Below, piece by piece: positions 14,687 to 35,504 of a stretch of DNA of 64,000 nucleotides (position 1 is the first letter of the stretch; every line of letters starts with the position of its first letter). The notes beneath the pieces were generated by a model, which did not search any database, was not told the DNA's origin, and saw nothing but the letters and a program-made list of their open reading frames with translations. Origin of the DNA: JADJXM01 sp937967285 (lineage in GTDB: Bacteria > Acidobacteriota > Blastocatellia > RBC074); assembly GCA_050249535.1 (NCBI GenBank), contig JBFWQI010000011.1, positions 1 to 64,000 on the forward strand, given 5' to 3'. The position numbers and the translations under genes are program-made.

Positions 14687-15991
14687 TCAGAGACCGAGAG
14701 CAGCGATGATCTTCGCGCGATCGGCCGGAACGGTCTGGAAGCTGTTGGCGAAGCGGGACTCGATCGTCACCCGGCGTCCGTCGTGATCATCATAACCGAG
14801 AGTTCCGCGGTGGTAATTGACGGTATAGTCCGGATCCTTCAGAACGTGCCCGGTCAGGATGGCGACGATATCCTCGTCCTTATCGATCGATCCCTGAGAG
14901 ACCATTTTGCGGATGCCGGCCAGAGTCACGGCGGAGGCGGGCTCGCATCCGATGCCGTCGCTGCCGATGACTGCCTTGGCGTCGGCGATCTCCTGTTCGG
15001 TGACCTGCTCGACCTGGCCTTCGAACCATCGGAGCCCGCGCAGAGCCTTGGGCCAGGAGACCGGAGCGCCGATCTTGATGGCCGTGGCCAGAGTGAATGC
15101 GCCTTTGACCGGCGTCAGGGTCTCTTCACCCGCGCTCCACATTCGATAGAGCGGATTTGCGCCCTCGGCCTGGATGATCGTCAACTTCGGACATTTCGTG
15201 ATGAGCCCGATCCGATGAAGTTCGTCGAGCCCCTTGGCGATGGCCGATGAGTTTCCCAGATTGCCGCCCGGCACGACTATCCGGTCGGGAATCCTCCAGC
15301 CGCGCTGCTGAAGAAGTTCGAAGGCGATCGTCTTCTGACCTTCGAGCCTGAAGGGATTGACCGAATTGAGCAGATAGACTGAAGTCCCGGCGGCGACCTC
15401 GCGAACGAGTCGCATGGCGGAATCGAAATCGCCGTCGATCTGGAGCACGCGTGCGCCGTAATCGAGCGCCTGCGAGAGCTTGCCGAGCGAGATCTGCCCC
15501 GAGGGGATGAAGACGAAGGCGGCCATCCCGGCCCGCGCGGCATAGGCTGCCATCGAGGCCGATGTATTGCCGGTGCTGGCGCAGGCCACGCTCGAGGCCT
15601 TGAGCCTGCGCGCCTGGGTGATTCCGGTCGTCATCCCGAGATCCTTGAACGAACCCGTCGGATTCATCCCGAGATGCTTGAAGGCCAGCCGGTCGAGACC
15701 GGCGTACCGGGCCGAGCGCGGGGCCTCCCAGACCTGGGTGTTGCCCTCGATCAAGGTCACGATTTCGGACTGATCGGCCGGCGGCAGCAGTTCCCTGAAG
15801 CGCCAGACGCCGCTCCGGTCGATGTCGGAAGCCTCGCCTCGGCGGTCGTCCCAGATCCGGCGAACTTTTTCGCCGTCGATCAGCGAGAGGTCGTAAGCCA
15901 CATCGAGCAGCCCGTTGCAATCGCGACAGGTATAGATGAGCGTGTCGAGAGTGAACTCCTGACGGCATTCGATGCAGCGAAGGGATGTCAT
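14687..15991 (-). CDS. thrC: Threonine synthase
   Basis: The 434-aa PLP enzyme converts O-phospho-L-homoserine to threonine. An N-terminal zinc-ribbon-like CIEC...CRDC pair (about 5-25) precedes the fold. The PLP Lys lies in NPTGSFKDLGM (about 110-120). ACASTGNTSASMAAYAARAG is the SxxNT-type substrate loop, and VPGGNLGNSSAIAKG is the phosphate-binding Gly-rich loop. Its ATG overlaps the aspartokinase stop by 4 nt, so translation is probably coupled. Together with asd and lysC it completes three of the five steps from aspartate to threonine; homoserine dehydrogenase and kinase are not in the window. Confidence 0.92.
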   Translation of the reverse strand: MTSLRCIECRQEFTLDTLIYTCRDCNGLLDVAYDLSLIDGEKVRRIWDDRRGEASDIDRSGVWRFRELLPPADQSEIVTLIEGNTQVWEAPRSARYAGLDRLAFKHLGMNPTGSFKDLGMTTGITQARRLKASSVACASTGNTSASMAAYAARAGMAAFVFIPSGQISLGKLSQALDYGARVLQIDGDFDSAMRLVREVAAGTSVYLLNSVNPFRLEGQKTIAFELLQQRGWRIPDRIVVPGGNLGNSSAIAKGLDELHRIGLITKCPKLTIIQAEGANPLYRMWSAGEETLTPVKGAFTLATAIKIGAPVSWPKALRGLRWFEGQVEQVTEQEIADAKAVIGSDGIGCEPASAVTLAGIRKMVSQGSIDKDEDIVAILTGHVLKDPDYTVNYHRGTLGYDDHDGRRVTIESRFANSFQTVPADRAKIIAALGL

Positions 15992-17406
15992 GATTCGAGT
16001 TGCGCGGGCCTGTCGAGTTCGAAGGCGCGATGGATGGCGCGGACCGCGGCGGCCGCCTCATCGGCCGAAACGATCAGCGAGATGTTACGCTCGGATGAGC
16101 CCTGCGAGATGGCGATGACGTTGACGCCGGCCTCGCCGAGTGAGCCGAAGACCTTGCCGGCGATCCCCGGCGTTCCCTGCATTCTGTCGCCGACCGCCGC
16201 GACGATCGCGATCGAATCGTCAGCGGTGATGTCATCGATATGCCCCTGAAAAATATCGTATTCGAGTGCCGAATTGAGCGCCTTGATGACGCCGGGCGCC
16301 TCCGGGGAGTTGACGACGAAACAGATGTTGTTCTCCGACGAGGCCTGCGAGATCATCAGGATATTGGCCCGCTGCGCGGCGACCGTGGCAAAGGTCTTGG
16401 CGGCGATTCCGGGGATGCCCTGCATGCCCTTCCCGCTGATCGTCACCAGGCTGACGTTGCGGATCGAGGTGACGGCCTTGACTCCGCGCGATGACGGGCG
16501 ACCGGCGGAGCTGACCCGCGTGCCCTGATCTTCCGGTTCGAAGCTGTTGAGGATCCGGACAGGGATGTTCTGCTTGAAGGCCGGCAGGATCGTCTTGTGA
16601 TGAAGCACCTTGGCGCCGTAGTAGGCCAGTTCGGACGCCTCGCTGTATGATATCTCGCGCATCGTCCGGGCTTCCGGAACCTCGTTCGGGTTGGCCGTCA
16701 TGACTCCGTTGACGTCTGTCCAGATCCAGACCTCATCAGCATCGAGCGCGGCGCCGAGAATGGATGCCGAATAGTCCGAGCCGCCCCGCCCGAGCGTCGT
16801 CAGGACGCCCTCTTCGTTCGCTCCGATGAATCCCGTCACGACCGGAATGATTCCCTGCTCGATCAGCGGGCCGAGCCGGTCCCTTGTCTTCGGGCGGGTC
16901 TTATCCATGATCGGCTCGGCAGAGCCGTACTGGTCGGTGGTCACGATCAGTTCTGTCGCCTCGACGGCTTCAGAGCGTCCTCCGCGGGCGATGATCGCTC
17001 CGGCCAGCAGCGGCGCGCAGAGCATCTCGCCCGTCCCCGATATGAAATCAAGCAGACGGGGCGTCAGTTCGTGAACCATCGAGAGGCCGAAACAGAGCTT
17101 CTCGAACTGGTCGAGGCGCTGCCGGATCCGGTCGAGCGCGGCCTGTCGAGTGTCATCATCCCGGATCAGCTGATCGGCGACGGCCTTGTGCCGTTCATAG
17201 AAGTTGTCGCGCACCGCCGGCTGCCAGTTCCCACCGGATGCGTTGCGCGCGGCCGCGATCAACTGGTTGGTGATGCCGCTCATGGCCGACGTGACGACGA
17301 CAACCTGATGCCCCTCGCGTAAGCCGGCCAGCGCCAGATCGGCCGCCTGCGCGATCCGTTCGGCGCTGCCGACAGAGGTGCCTCCGAATTTCATTACGAT
17401 CAGCAT
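15988..17406 (-). CDS. lysC: Aspartate kinase
   Basis: The 472-aa monofunctional aspartokinase phosphorylates aspartate, the first step toward Lys, Thr and Met. The N-terminal MKFGGTSVG (about 5-13) is the family signature. GRGGSDYSASI (about 230) is the nucleotide/aspartate loop. Two C-terminal ACT modules are visible (ISGKGMQGIPGIAAKTF and VGDRMQGTPGIAGKVF), pointing to amino-acid feedback regulation. The start is 2 nt after the asd stop, and the stop overlaps thrC. Confidence 0.94.
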   Translation of the reverse strand: MLIVMKFGGTSVGSAERIAQAADLALAGLREGHQVVVVTSAMSGITNQLIAAARNASGGNWQPAVRDNFYERHKAVADQLIRDDDTRQAALDRIRQRLDQFEKLCFGLSMVHELTPRLLDFISGTGEMLCAPLLAGAIIARGGRSEAVEATELIVTTDQYGSAEPIMDKTRPKTRDRLGPLIEQGIIPVVTGFIGANEEGVLTTLGRGGSDYSASILGAALDADEVWIWTDVNGVMTANPNEVPEARTMREISYSEASELAYYGAKVLHHKTILPAFKQNIPVRILNSFEPEDQGTRVSSAGRPSSRGVKAVTSIRNVSLVTISGKGMQGIPGIAAKTFATVAAQRANILMISQASSENNICFVVNSPEAPGVIKALNSALEYDIFQGHIDDITADDSIAIVAAVGDRMQGTPGIAGKVFGSLGEAGVNVIAISQGSSERNISLIVSADEAAAAVRAIHRAFELDRPAQLES

Positions 17407-17408
17407 AA

Positions 17409-18467
<1,059 letters not shown>

Positions 18468-18636
18468 GTGATATCAACCTTCGATTTGGTCGGGATTTTC
18501 GTTCCTGGTTCTACGGCCTTCCCCAAAACTCGAGATGGGAGATTGCCCGCCTGTCGCGGGGCGAGGTGTGAACATCCTGACGAACGAAGACGAATGTTAT
18601 TGGCAGTCAATCCGGATGTCAAGAAAATGATGCGGA

Positions 18637-20205
18637 TCAGATTAACCCTCGAATCAGGTCGGCCGCCTTCTCCGCCAGCATCATCGCCGGCGCGTTGGTG
18701 TGACCGGTCATCTGCAGCGGGAAGACCGATGCATCGACGACGCGCAGCCCCTCGACGCCCCTCACCCTCAGGCTGCCGTCGACCACCGCATCGGAATCAT
18801 TTCCCATCCGGCAGGTACCGACCGGATGATAGATCGTCTGGGAAGTCGTCCTGATATGTTCGGCGAAATCGTCGTCGGTCCGCGCGCCGGGGCCCGGCCA
18901 CCATTCCTTCCCCCGAAACCGGTCGAAGACCTTCGAGTTGAGAATCTCCCTGGCGATCTTCACGCCCTCGATACCCGATGCCAGGTCGCTTTCCGCGGCC
19001 AGATAGTTGGGCTGGATCAGGGGAGCGGCGAACGGATCGGCGGACGTCAGCCTGATCTCGCCCCGGCTCTCAGGATGCTCGATCGCGATGCCGATCGAAA
19101 ATCCGTGCAGATCCGGATTGGAGAACCCGTTGTCCATGTAAAAGACCGGCGCGAAGACCAGCTCAACATCCGGCAGTCTGAGATCAGGTCGCGTCCGAAT
19201 GAATGCACCGGCCTCAGCCACGTTCGATGTCAACGGCCCTTTGTGGAAGAGCATGAAGTTGAGGATGTTCCTGAGATTATCCGCCTTGTGGAGTCCGACC
19301 GGCTCGCGGCATTCGAATTCGACGCCGATCAACTGGTGATCCTGGAGGTTGCGACCGACGCCCGGCAGGTCCGCCGCGACGCGGACTCCGTGTTTCATAA
19401 GTTCATCCGCCGGTCCGATACCCGAGAGCATCAGAAGTTGCGGAGAGTTGATCGTGCCTCCGCTGAGGATGACTTCACGGTTGCAGACCTGTCGCTGCGT
19501 AGCTCCGTCTTTGACATATTCGACGCCCGAAGCGCGACCGCCCTCGATCACCACCCTCGTGACATGCGCTCCGGTCAGCGCTGTCAGATTGTCCCGGTTC
19601 AGAGCAGGCTTGAGAAAAGCGTCCGCCGCGCTGTGTCTGCGGCCGTCTTTCTGCGTCACCTGAAAACAGCCTGCCCCTTCGTACTGCGCGCCGTTGAAAT
19701 CTTCCGTTCGCGGAATACCCGCCTCGCCGGCAGCCTCTACGAAGAGATGCGTCAACTGATTGACGCACCGCAGGTCGGAGACGCAGAGCGGACCGTCAGT
19801 TCCGTGGTACTCGTTGCTCCATCGCTCGTTCTTCTCCGAACGGCGGTAGTACGGCAGCACATCGGCATAACCCCACCCATCGAGACCGAGCGAAGCCATC
19901 AGGTCGTGATCGGTCGGATGGGCGCGGCTGTAGACCATCGCGTTGATCGAACTCGAACCGCCGAGCGTCTTCCCGCGCGGCCAGAAGATCTTCCGGCCTT
20001 TCAGACGCTCCTGCGGCTCAGTCTCGTATCCCCAGTCGAACTCCGTCTTGAAGAGCTTCGGAAAGGCCGCGGGGACGGCGATCTCCTGCTTTTTGTCCGG
20101 CCCGCCGGCCTCGAGCAGAAGAACCTTGACCTGCGGGTCCTCGGATAACCGGCTGGCAAGCACGCAACCGGCTGTTCCCGCTCCGATGATTATGTAATCG
20201 TACAT
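18637..20205 (-). CDS. GMC-family FAD oxidoreductase (choline dehydrogenase-like)
   Basis: I start at ATG 20205 (MYDYIIIGAG), which has GGGAG just upstream. The open frame extends 23 codons further, but that extension is translated repeat sequence. The 522-aa protein has the FAD motif IIIGAGTAGCVLASRLS, the GMC signature GKTLGGSSSINAMVYSR (about 80), the second signature SGGTINSPQLLMLSGIGP, and the C-terminal catalytic HPVGTCRMG plus QMTGHTNAPAMMLAEKAA. These match BetA/AlkJ-like alcohol dehydrogenases. The alcohol substrate cannot be assigned; no betaine genes are nearby. Confidence 0.87.
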   Translation of the reverse strand: MYDYIIIGAGTAGCVLASRLSEDPQVKVLLLEAGGPDKKQEIAVPAAFPKLFKTEFDWGYETEPQERLKGRKIFWPRGKTLGGSSSINAMVYSRAHPTDHDLMASLGLDGWGYADVLPYYRRSEKNERWSNEYHGTDGPLCVSDLRCVNQLTHLFVEAAGEAGIPRTEDFNGAQYEGAGCFQVTQKDGRRHSAADAFLKPALNRDNLTALTGAHVTRVVIEGGRASGVEYVKDGATQRQVCNREVILSGGTINSPQLLMLSGIGPADELMKHGVRVAADLPGVGRNLQDHQLIGVEFECREPVGLHKADNLRNILNFMLFHKGPLTSNVAEAGAFIRTRPDLRLPDVELVFAPVFYMDNGFSNPDLHGFSIGIAIEHPESRGEIRLTSADPFAAPLIQPNYLAAESDLASGIEGVKIAREILNSKVFDRFRGKEWWPGPGARTDDDFAEHIRTTSQTIYHPVGTCRMGNDSDAVVDGSLRVRGVEGLRVVDASVFPLQMTGHTNAPAMMLAEKAADLIRGLI

Positions 20206-20235
20206 GGAAGCTCCCAGGGGAGTGGGTGGTAGAGA

Positions 20236-21236
<1,001 letters not shown>

Positions 21237-21254
21237 CCGTTTTTACTCCGCTCT

Positions 21255-22091
21255 CTAGATCTCGGCCACAACCTCGATGTCGACGGCCTTGTTGCCCTTG
21301 TCGGCGTCGGCGCGGACGAGCGTGAATTCGAAGATATACCTGCGGCTGGGAAGTTCCGATGCGATCGAACCGGTGGCCCCTCCCGGCAGGCTCGAATCGT
21401 GGAACCAGGCCGTCTCGTATGGAGATTCGGGATGCTTCGGATCGGTCAGCCACAGATTCTGATCGATCCGGGTGAGATAACGCATGAAGCCGAAATCATT
21501 CTTGTGGTAATAGCAGATCCCGCGGACGCGATGGTTGAGCGCCCCCCAGTCGTTGATTCCGTCGTCGTATTCGATCGGAAGCAGGTCCGGGATCAGGTAG
21601 CCGCAGAGGAACATGTCGGCTTCGCGGCGCAGTTCCTGGGAGATGTTCTTGAAGGCGACAACTTCGACCCGGCAGCCCCTGTTCTGAAGCGCGCGGACGA
21701 CCTGGACGAAATCTCCGTCACCCGTCACCAGCAGGACGCGATCGAGGTTCTCGGACTGAAGCAGAGCATCCACGGCCAGGTCCAGATCGGCGTTCGCCTT
21801 GGCCACACGGTTGCCGTCTTCGTCGGTGTACCATTTGACCTCTTTCTGAATGACCTTGTACCCGAAATCGCGCAGCACGGCATAGAAGCTGTTGGTCCGG
21901 TAGTTGTAGACGGAGTCGCGGCGCGCCTTGTCGGCATCGTAGCTGACATAGGCATTGAGTCGGACGGCTTCGGCCTTGTCGCGGGTGGCGAATTCACGCA
22001 GGACATCGTATCCCATCCCGTATCCGCCGTTGCGATTGATGTTTGCCGCGTCGACGTAAACGCCGACGCGGGCAGTCGATTTGAGTGTCAT
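21255..22091 (-). CDS. NYN-domain (PIN-like) putative ribonuclease with cold-shock-like C-terminus
   Basis: I choose ATG 22091 (MTLKSTARVG), 10 nt after the mtnA stop; an upstream in-frame start would overlap mtnA. The N-terminal half is a LabA/NYN domain with acidic residues expected to bind Mg: VYVDAANIN (about 10-18), ADLDLAVDAL (about 100) and VTGDGDFVQVV (about 115). The C-terminal part (about 180-278) has GICYYHKNDFGFMRYL, AWFHDSSLP and FEFTLVRAD, reminiscent of a cold-shock OB fold. The likely role is RNA processing or decay; the target is unknown. Confidence 0.75.
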   Translation of the reverse strand: MTLKSTARVGVYVDAANINRNGGYGMGYDVLREFATRDKAEAVRLNAYVSYDADKARRDSVYNYRTNSFYAVLRDFGYKVIQKEVKWYTDEDGNRVAKANADLDLAVDALLQSENLDRVLLVTGDGDFVQVVRALQNRGCRVEVVAFKNISQELRREADMFLCGYLIPDLLPIEYDDGINDWGALNHRVRGICYYHKNDFGFMRYLTRIDQNLWLTDPKHPESPYETAWFHDSSLPGGATGSIASELPSRRYIFEFTLVRADADKGNKAVDIEVVAEI

Positions 22092-22101
22092 ATGTTCCCG
22101 A

Positions 22102-23145
22102 TCAGCCCTCCGCCAGCTTTCGCAGGTTTTCCGTGTACGGCTGCCTGGCGACTCCGCGTTCGGTGATGATGGCGGAGACATACCTGTTGGGAGTCACATC
22201 GAAAGCGGGATTGGCGATTCCGATGCCGTCCGGAGCCAGTCGCGATCCCTTGACGTGGGTGACCTCTTCCTGACTGCGCTCCTCGATCGGGATCAGATCC
22301 CCGGAAGCGAGCGACAGATCGAGCGTCGAGACGGGAGCCGCGACGTAGAACGGTATGTCGTTCTCCTTCGCCAGGACGGCAACCGAGTACGTGCCGATCT
22401 TGTTTGCCACATCGCCGTTGGCGGCGATTCGGTCGGCTCCGACGACCACGCAGTCGATCGACCCTTTCTTCATGAAATGGCCTGCCATGTTGTCGGTGAT
22501 CAGAGTGACTGGGATGTCGTCCTTCTGCAGCTCCCAGGCGGTCAGCCGCGCGCCCTGCAGAAACGGTCTCGTCTCGTCGGCGAAGACGGCGACCTTCTTG
22601 CCGGCTTCGACGGCGGCGCGAATCACGCCGAGAGCCGTGCCGTAGCCCGCTGTGGCCAGCGCGCCGGCATTGCAGTGGGTCAGCACCGTCGCGCCCTCCG
22701 GGATCAGCTCGGCTCCGTTGCGTCCCATCGCCCGGTTGATCTCGATGTCCTCGTCGTGCATCCGCCGGGCTTCCTGAATCAGAGCCGTGCGGATATCGGC
22801 CAGCGATCTTCCCTCGCCCTTGAGGCGCGCGTAGAGGGACCTCATGCGCTCGATCGCCCAGAAGAGATTGACGGCGGTCGGCCTGGTCGATCCGATGACC
22901 TCGCAGATCCGGTCGAACCTGCGTTCGAATTCGACCGGGTCGTCGGTCCCGGAATCCCGCGCGCCGAGCGCCACTCCCATCGCGGCAGCGACGCCGATCG
23001 CCGGCGCTCCGCGAACGACCATGTCCTTGATCGCAAAAGCGACCTCTTCATAAGTTTTGAAGACGGGATAGACCTCTTCAGTGGGCAGCACCCGCTGATC
23101 GATCATCACCACGCCCTGATCCGTCCATTCAAGTGTTTTGATCAT
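22102..23145 (-). CDS. mtnA: S-methyl-5-thioribose-1-phosphate isomerase
   Basis: The 347-aa enzyme converts 5-methylthioribose-1-phosphate to the ribulose form in methionine salvage. Family features are VVRGAPAIGVAAAMGVAL (about 43-60), THCNAGALATAGYGTALG with the catalytic Cys, DETRPFLQGARLTAWEL, and GADRIAANGDVANKIGTY with the catalytic Asp. Length is typical. No other salvage genes are adjacent; it may be co-transcribed with the NYN gene. No clear ribosome-binding site precedes the ATG. Confidence 0.93.
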   Translation of the reverse strand: MIKTLEWTDQGVVMIDQRVLPTEEVYPVFKTYEEVAFAIKDMVVRGAPAIGVAAAMGVALGARDSGTDDPVEFERRFDRICEVIGSTRPTAVNLFWAIERMRSLYARLKGEGRSLADIRTALIQEARRMHDEDIEINRAMGRNGAELIPEGATVLTHCNAGALATAGYGTALGVIRAAVEAGKKVAVFADETRPFLQGARLTAWELQKDDIPVTLITDNMAGHFMKKGSIDCVVVGADRIAANGDVANKIGTYSVAVLAKENDIPFYVAAPVSTLDLSLASGDLIPIEERSQEEVTHVKGSRLAPDGIGIANPAFDVTPNRYVSAIITERGVARQPYTENLRKLAEG

Positions 23146-23240
23146 GATGAATTGCGATTGTCCCCGTGGTGGTGTGTGAAATGAAAACTCAGTCTACTGC
23201 AAAAAAGTTCAAAAAGTAAGGTAACCACTTAGCCCCGACA

Positions 23241-23407
23241 CGAAGAGTTATTAAACGCCAAGCCGCCAAGTCAGCCAAGGGAGGATCAAGGATGGGATTG
23301 TGCAATTTTCCTCAATATTGCCGATCGAACAATGGTTAAAACCGGTATCCCATGCCCTGAATAATCCTTGGCCATCCTGGCGGCTTGGCGTTTGATAACT
23401 CTTTGCG
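23241..23407. repeat. GCCAAG-arm inverted repeat element, copy 2
   Basis: The left arm (23241-23280) and right arm (23366-23407) are imperfect inverted repeats of about 40 bp built on AAACGCCAAGCCGCC, with outer GAGTTAT. The spacer is about 85 bp and ends with CCTGAATAAT just inside the right arm, a segment also seen in the 63593 copy. It occupies most of the 356-bp gap between mtnA and the monoheme cytochrome gene. Confidence 0.8.
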
Positions 23408-23501
23408 TTAAAATTGAGTGTTTCAAAGTAAGAGCCACAAAGACCAACCGCGGACCAGGGGTCCGCGGTCGGGGAGAGCGTAGTTTTCAACTTTCCGGAA
23501 T

Positions 23502-25226
<1,725 letters not shown>

Positions 25227-25279
25227 AACTGATTCCTGTCGGGAGTGGGTGAACGGCCGGGGTGTTCGAGGTTCCTTAT

Positions 25280-25687
25280 CTAGTATTCGCTGTATGGTTT
25301 TCCTGAGGAATCGGCGCCCTCGGCGGTGCTCTTGACGTCGCCGATGCCGCCGCTCTGGTTGGGATCCTCGCTCTGATACGGGAGTTCGTTCCACGGACAA
25401 TCAGGGCAGATCGGGTCCTTCGGAATATCGCGCAGGTAGCCCGACGAGACCAGATCCTGCAGTGAGGCGGGAGCCTTCTCCTTATCGGTCGTATAGAAGT
25501 CGATCGCCCGGCGCATGGCCGTCAGGTTCTGGAGCAGCACGACCTCCTTGGCCCGCTGCAGGTGGGTCAGGTACTTTGGGATAGCCACTGCCGCCAGGAT
25601 CGCAATGATGACCATGACGATGAGCAGCTCCATGAATGTGAATCCGCGCTGGGCGGACCGTTTTCTGTCCGGTGATATAAAAAACAT
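25280..25687 (-). CDS. Type II secretion/type IV pseudopilin (GspG-like)
   Basis: The 135-aa protein starts at ATG 25687, 2 nt after the upstream pseudopilin stop (TAG GA ATG), so translation is probably coupled. The prepilin motif is QRG-FTFMELLIVM with Glu at +5 and a hydrophobic helix through IPKYL. After it come LTAMRRAIDFYTTDKEKAPASL and DIPKDPICP, the GspG-type body with a C-terminal region that in relatives binds Ca. A leader peptidase would cut after Gly (about residue 17). Confidence 0.88.
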   Translation of the reverse strand: MFFISPDRKRSAQRGFTFMELLIVMVIIAILAAVAIPKYLTHLQRAKEVVLLQNLTAMRRAIDFYTTDKEKAPASLQDLVSSGYLRDIPKDPICPDCPWNELPYQSEDPNQSGGIGDVKSTAEGADSSGKPYSEY

Positions 25688-25689
25688 TC

Positions 25690-29335
<3,646 letters not shown>

Positions 29336-29417
29336 AATTACCTTCATTTCAATATTATGGTGAGGGGCGACTTCGCATTAAACGCCCATCGCGCCGGGAC
29401 GTTCCCTTTTTTCACGA

Positions 29418-31040
<1,623 letters not shown>

Positions 31041-31065
31041 CTCTTGTTTTGTTCCTCAATCCCGT

Positions 31066-32277
<1,212 letters not shown>

Positions 32278-32588
32278 CTCGATTAGTTTCTCACCTGCCG
32301 ATTCAGTGTCGGTGTGCGTAGTGATTGCGCGGCCTCAGATCCCGGTGCTCCAGGACTGCCGAGTGAAGGTCCGCTTGACGGGAATGCCCTTTTGCCATTC
32401 CCGGGGGGCTGTCGGTCGTTCGGATTGAGGGGGTCCGGCGCCGATCTTATTTTCCAGGGCACTCCATCGCGCCCTCTCCTTCAATTCCCTGTCCTACTCT
32501 CTCTTATTGAACGTTCGAGATCGAAATAGTTCCCGAATCGCTCCTGCTTTCCTGAGTTCTCGTCCCTTTTTATCCCACCGAAGTATCA

Positions 32589-32645
<57 letters not shown>

Positions 32646-32731
32646 ATCCCGAAAGTTGCATTTTATTTTATTAAAAGATATTTACGCGGCGGGTCGAAAT
32701 CACAGCGGGACGTAAAGAAGAGTGGGGGTGC

Positions 32732-32754
32732 GGGGGGAGCGACGCGCTCCCCCG
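32732..32754 (-). terminator. Terminator-like hairpin after the secreted-family gene
   Basis: On the minus strand GGGGGAGCG and CGCTCCCCC pair around a 3-nt loop, about 20 bp past the stop, followed by a pyrimidine-rich tract ending TCTTCTTT. The stem is strong, but the T-run is interrupted. Confidence 0.6.
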
Positions 32755-32772
32755 TTCCGAAAGACGGATCGA

Positions 32773-34631
<1,859 letters not shown>

Positions 34632-35426
34632 GTGATCGATCGCATCGATCGTGAAGATGACAGAACGCGATCAGGCAAATCGACGGTCCTTCTGTCGGAG
34701 GCGGTCCGGGGTCGTGCGACGAGCGGAGCGCCTCAGTTCGGGGGGCTGACGATCAGCTTCACGGGAGGATTGTGCGCTGAGCGGACTTCGGTCACGGCGG
34801 TCGGCGATCTGGTTCGGATCGGGCGGGTAGAGATGTGCGACATCCTGCTCGACGGGGAGACGGTATCGCGGATCCACTGCGAGATAGCGCGTGTCGGATC
34901 GACCTGGGTGCTGCGTGACGCGAGCCGTAACGGAACCTTCGTCAACGGCGAGAAGGTCGCGCAGAAACAACTGCATGACGGCGACCAGATCAGGATCGGG
35001 CAGAACATACTGACGGTCAGCCATTCGGTCGCCCGGCGAACCCGGGACCTGGGCACGCGCCGGACCTCCGCGAACAGAGTCGAACCTCGGCTCCCGATGG
35101 AACCACAGATCGTTGTCAAGGGGCTTGAAGAGGGAGTGACGCAGCCCTTCTCCGAGGAACGGATCACCGTCGGAAGAGGCGCGGACAACAACCTCGTGCT
35201 GGATGACGACAAGGTGTCGAGGCGCCATCTCGAGATCACTCGCGAGAGGGATCAATATGCGATCGAGGATCTCGGCAGCGTCAACGGCACGCTCATCAAC
35301 GGCCAGCGGATAACGCGGCAGGCATTGAACGATGCCGATCAGGTCAGGATCGGCGACTATGAAGTGACCGTCAGGATGCGCGATGGAGACTGCATTCTGA
35401 GCTTTCGCAGAGCTGCCCGGGGCTGA
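34632..35426 (+). CDS. Protein with two FHA domains
   Basis: The 264-aa protein starts with GTG. It has two forkhead-associated domains, which bind phosphothreonine peptides. Domain 1 (about 55-130) has RIGR, VSRIHCEI and RNGTFVNGEKV. Domain 2 (about 170-250) has VGRGADNNLVLDDDKVSRRHLEI and SVNGTLINGQRI. Both keep the Arg, Ser-Arg-x-His and Asn-Gly residues of the phosphopeptide pocket. There is no signal peptide. The next gene encodes a Ser/Thr kinase, a likely source of its phosphorylated partner. Confidence 0.9.
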   Translation: MIDRIDREDDRTRSGKSTVLLSEAVRGRATSGAPQFGGLTISFTGGLCAERTSVTAVGDLVRIGRVEMCDILLDGETVSRIHCEIARVGSTWVLRDASRNGTFVNGEKVAQKQLHDGDQIRIGQNILTVSHSVARRTRDLGTRRTSANRVEPRLPMEPQIVVKGLEEGVTQPFSEERITVGRGADNNLVLDDDKVSRRHLEITRERDQYAIEDLGSVNGTLINGQRITRQALNDADQVRIGDYEVTVRMRDGDCILSFRRAARG

Positions 35427-35504
35427 TTCCGGGGACCGCCGGAGATTGAGACCCCGGAAATTGAGACCTTAGATTACTGAGAATCCAGGACTACTGATTT
35501 GACA

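Noticed and set aside
18700..20148. 482-codon plus-strand open frame opposite the GMC oxidoreductase
   Set aside because: The opposite strand has clear GMC motifs; this frame has none.
23146..23240. Possible SAM-type riboswitch upstream of mtnA
   Set aside because: The leader shows no SAM riboswitch core or kink-turn pattern that I can recognise.
25227..25400. 58-codon Arg-rich N-terminal extension of the PilM-like gene
   Set aside because: ATG 25226 has a suitable ribosome-binding site and the extension overlaps the upstream pseudopilin 3' end with no family resemblance.
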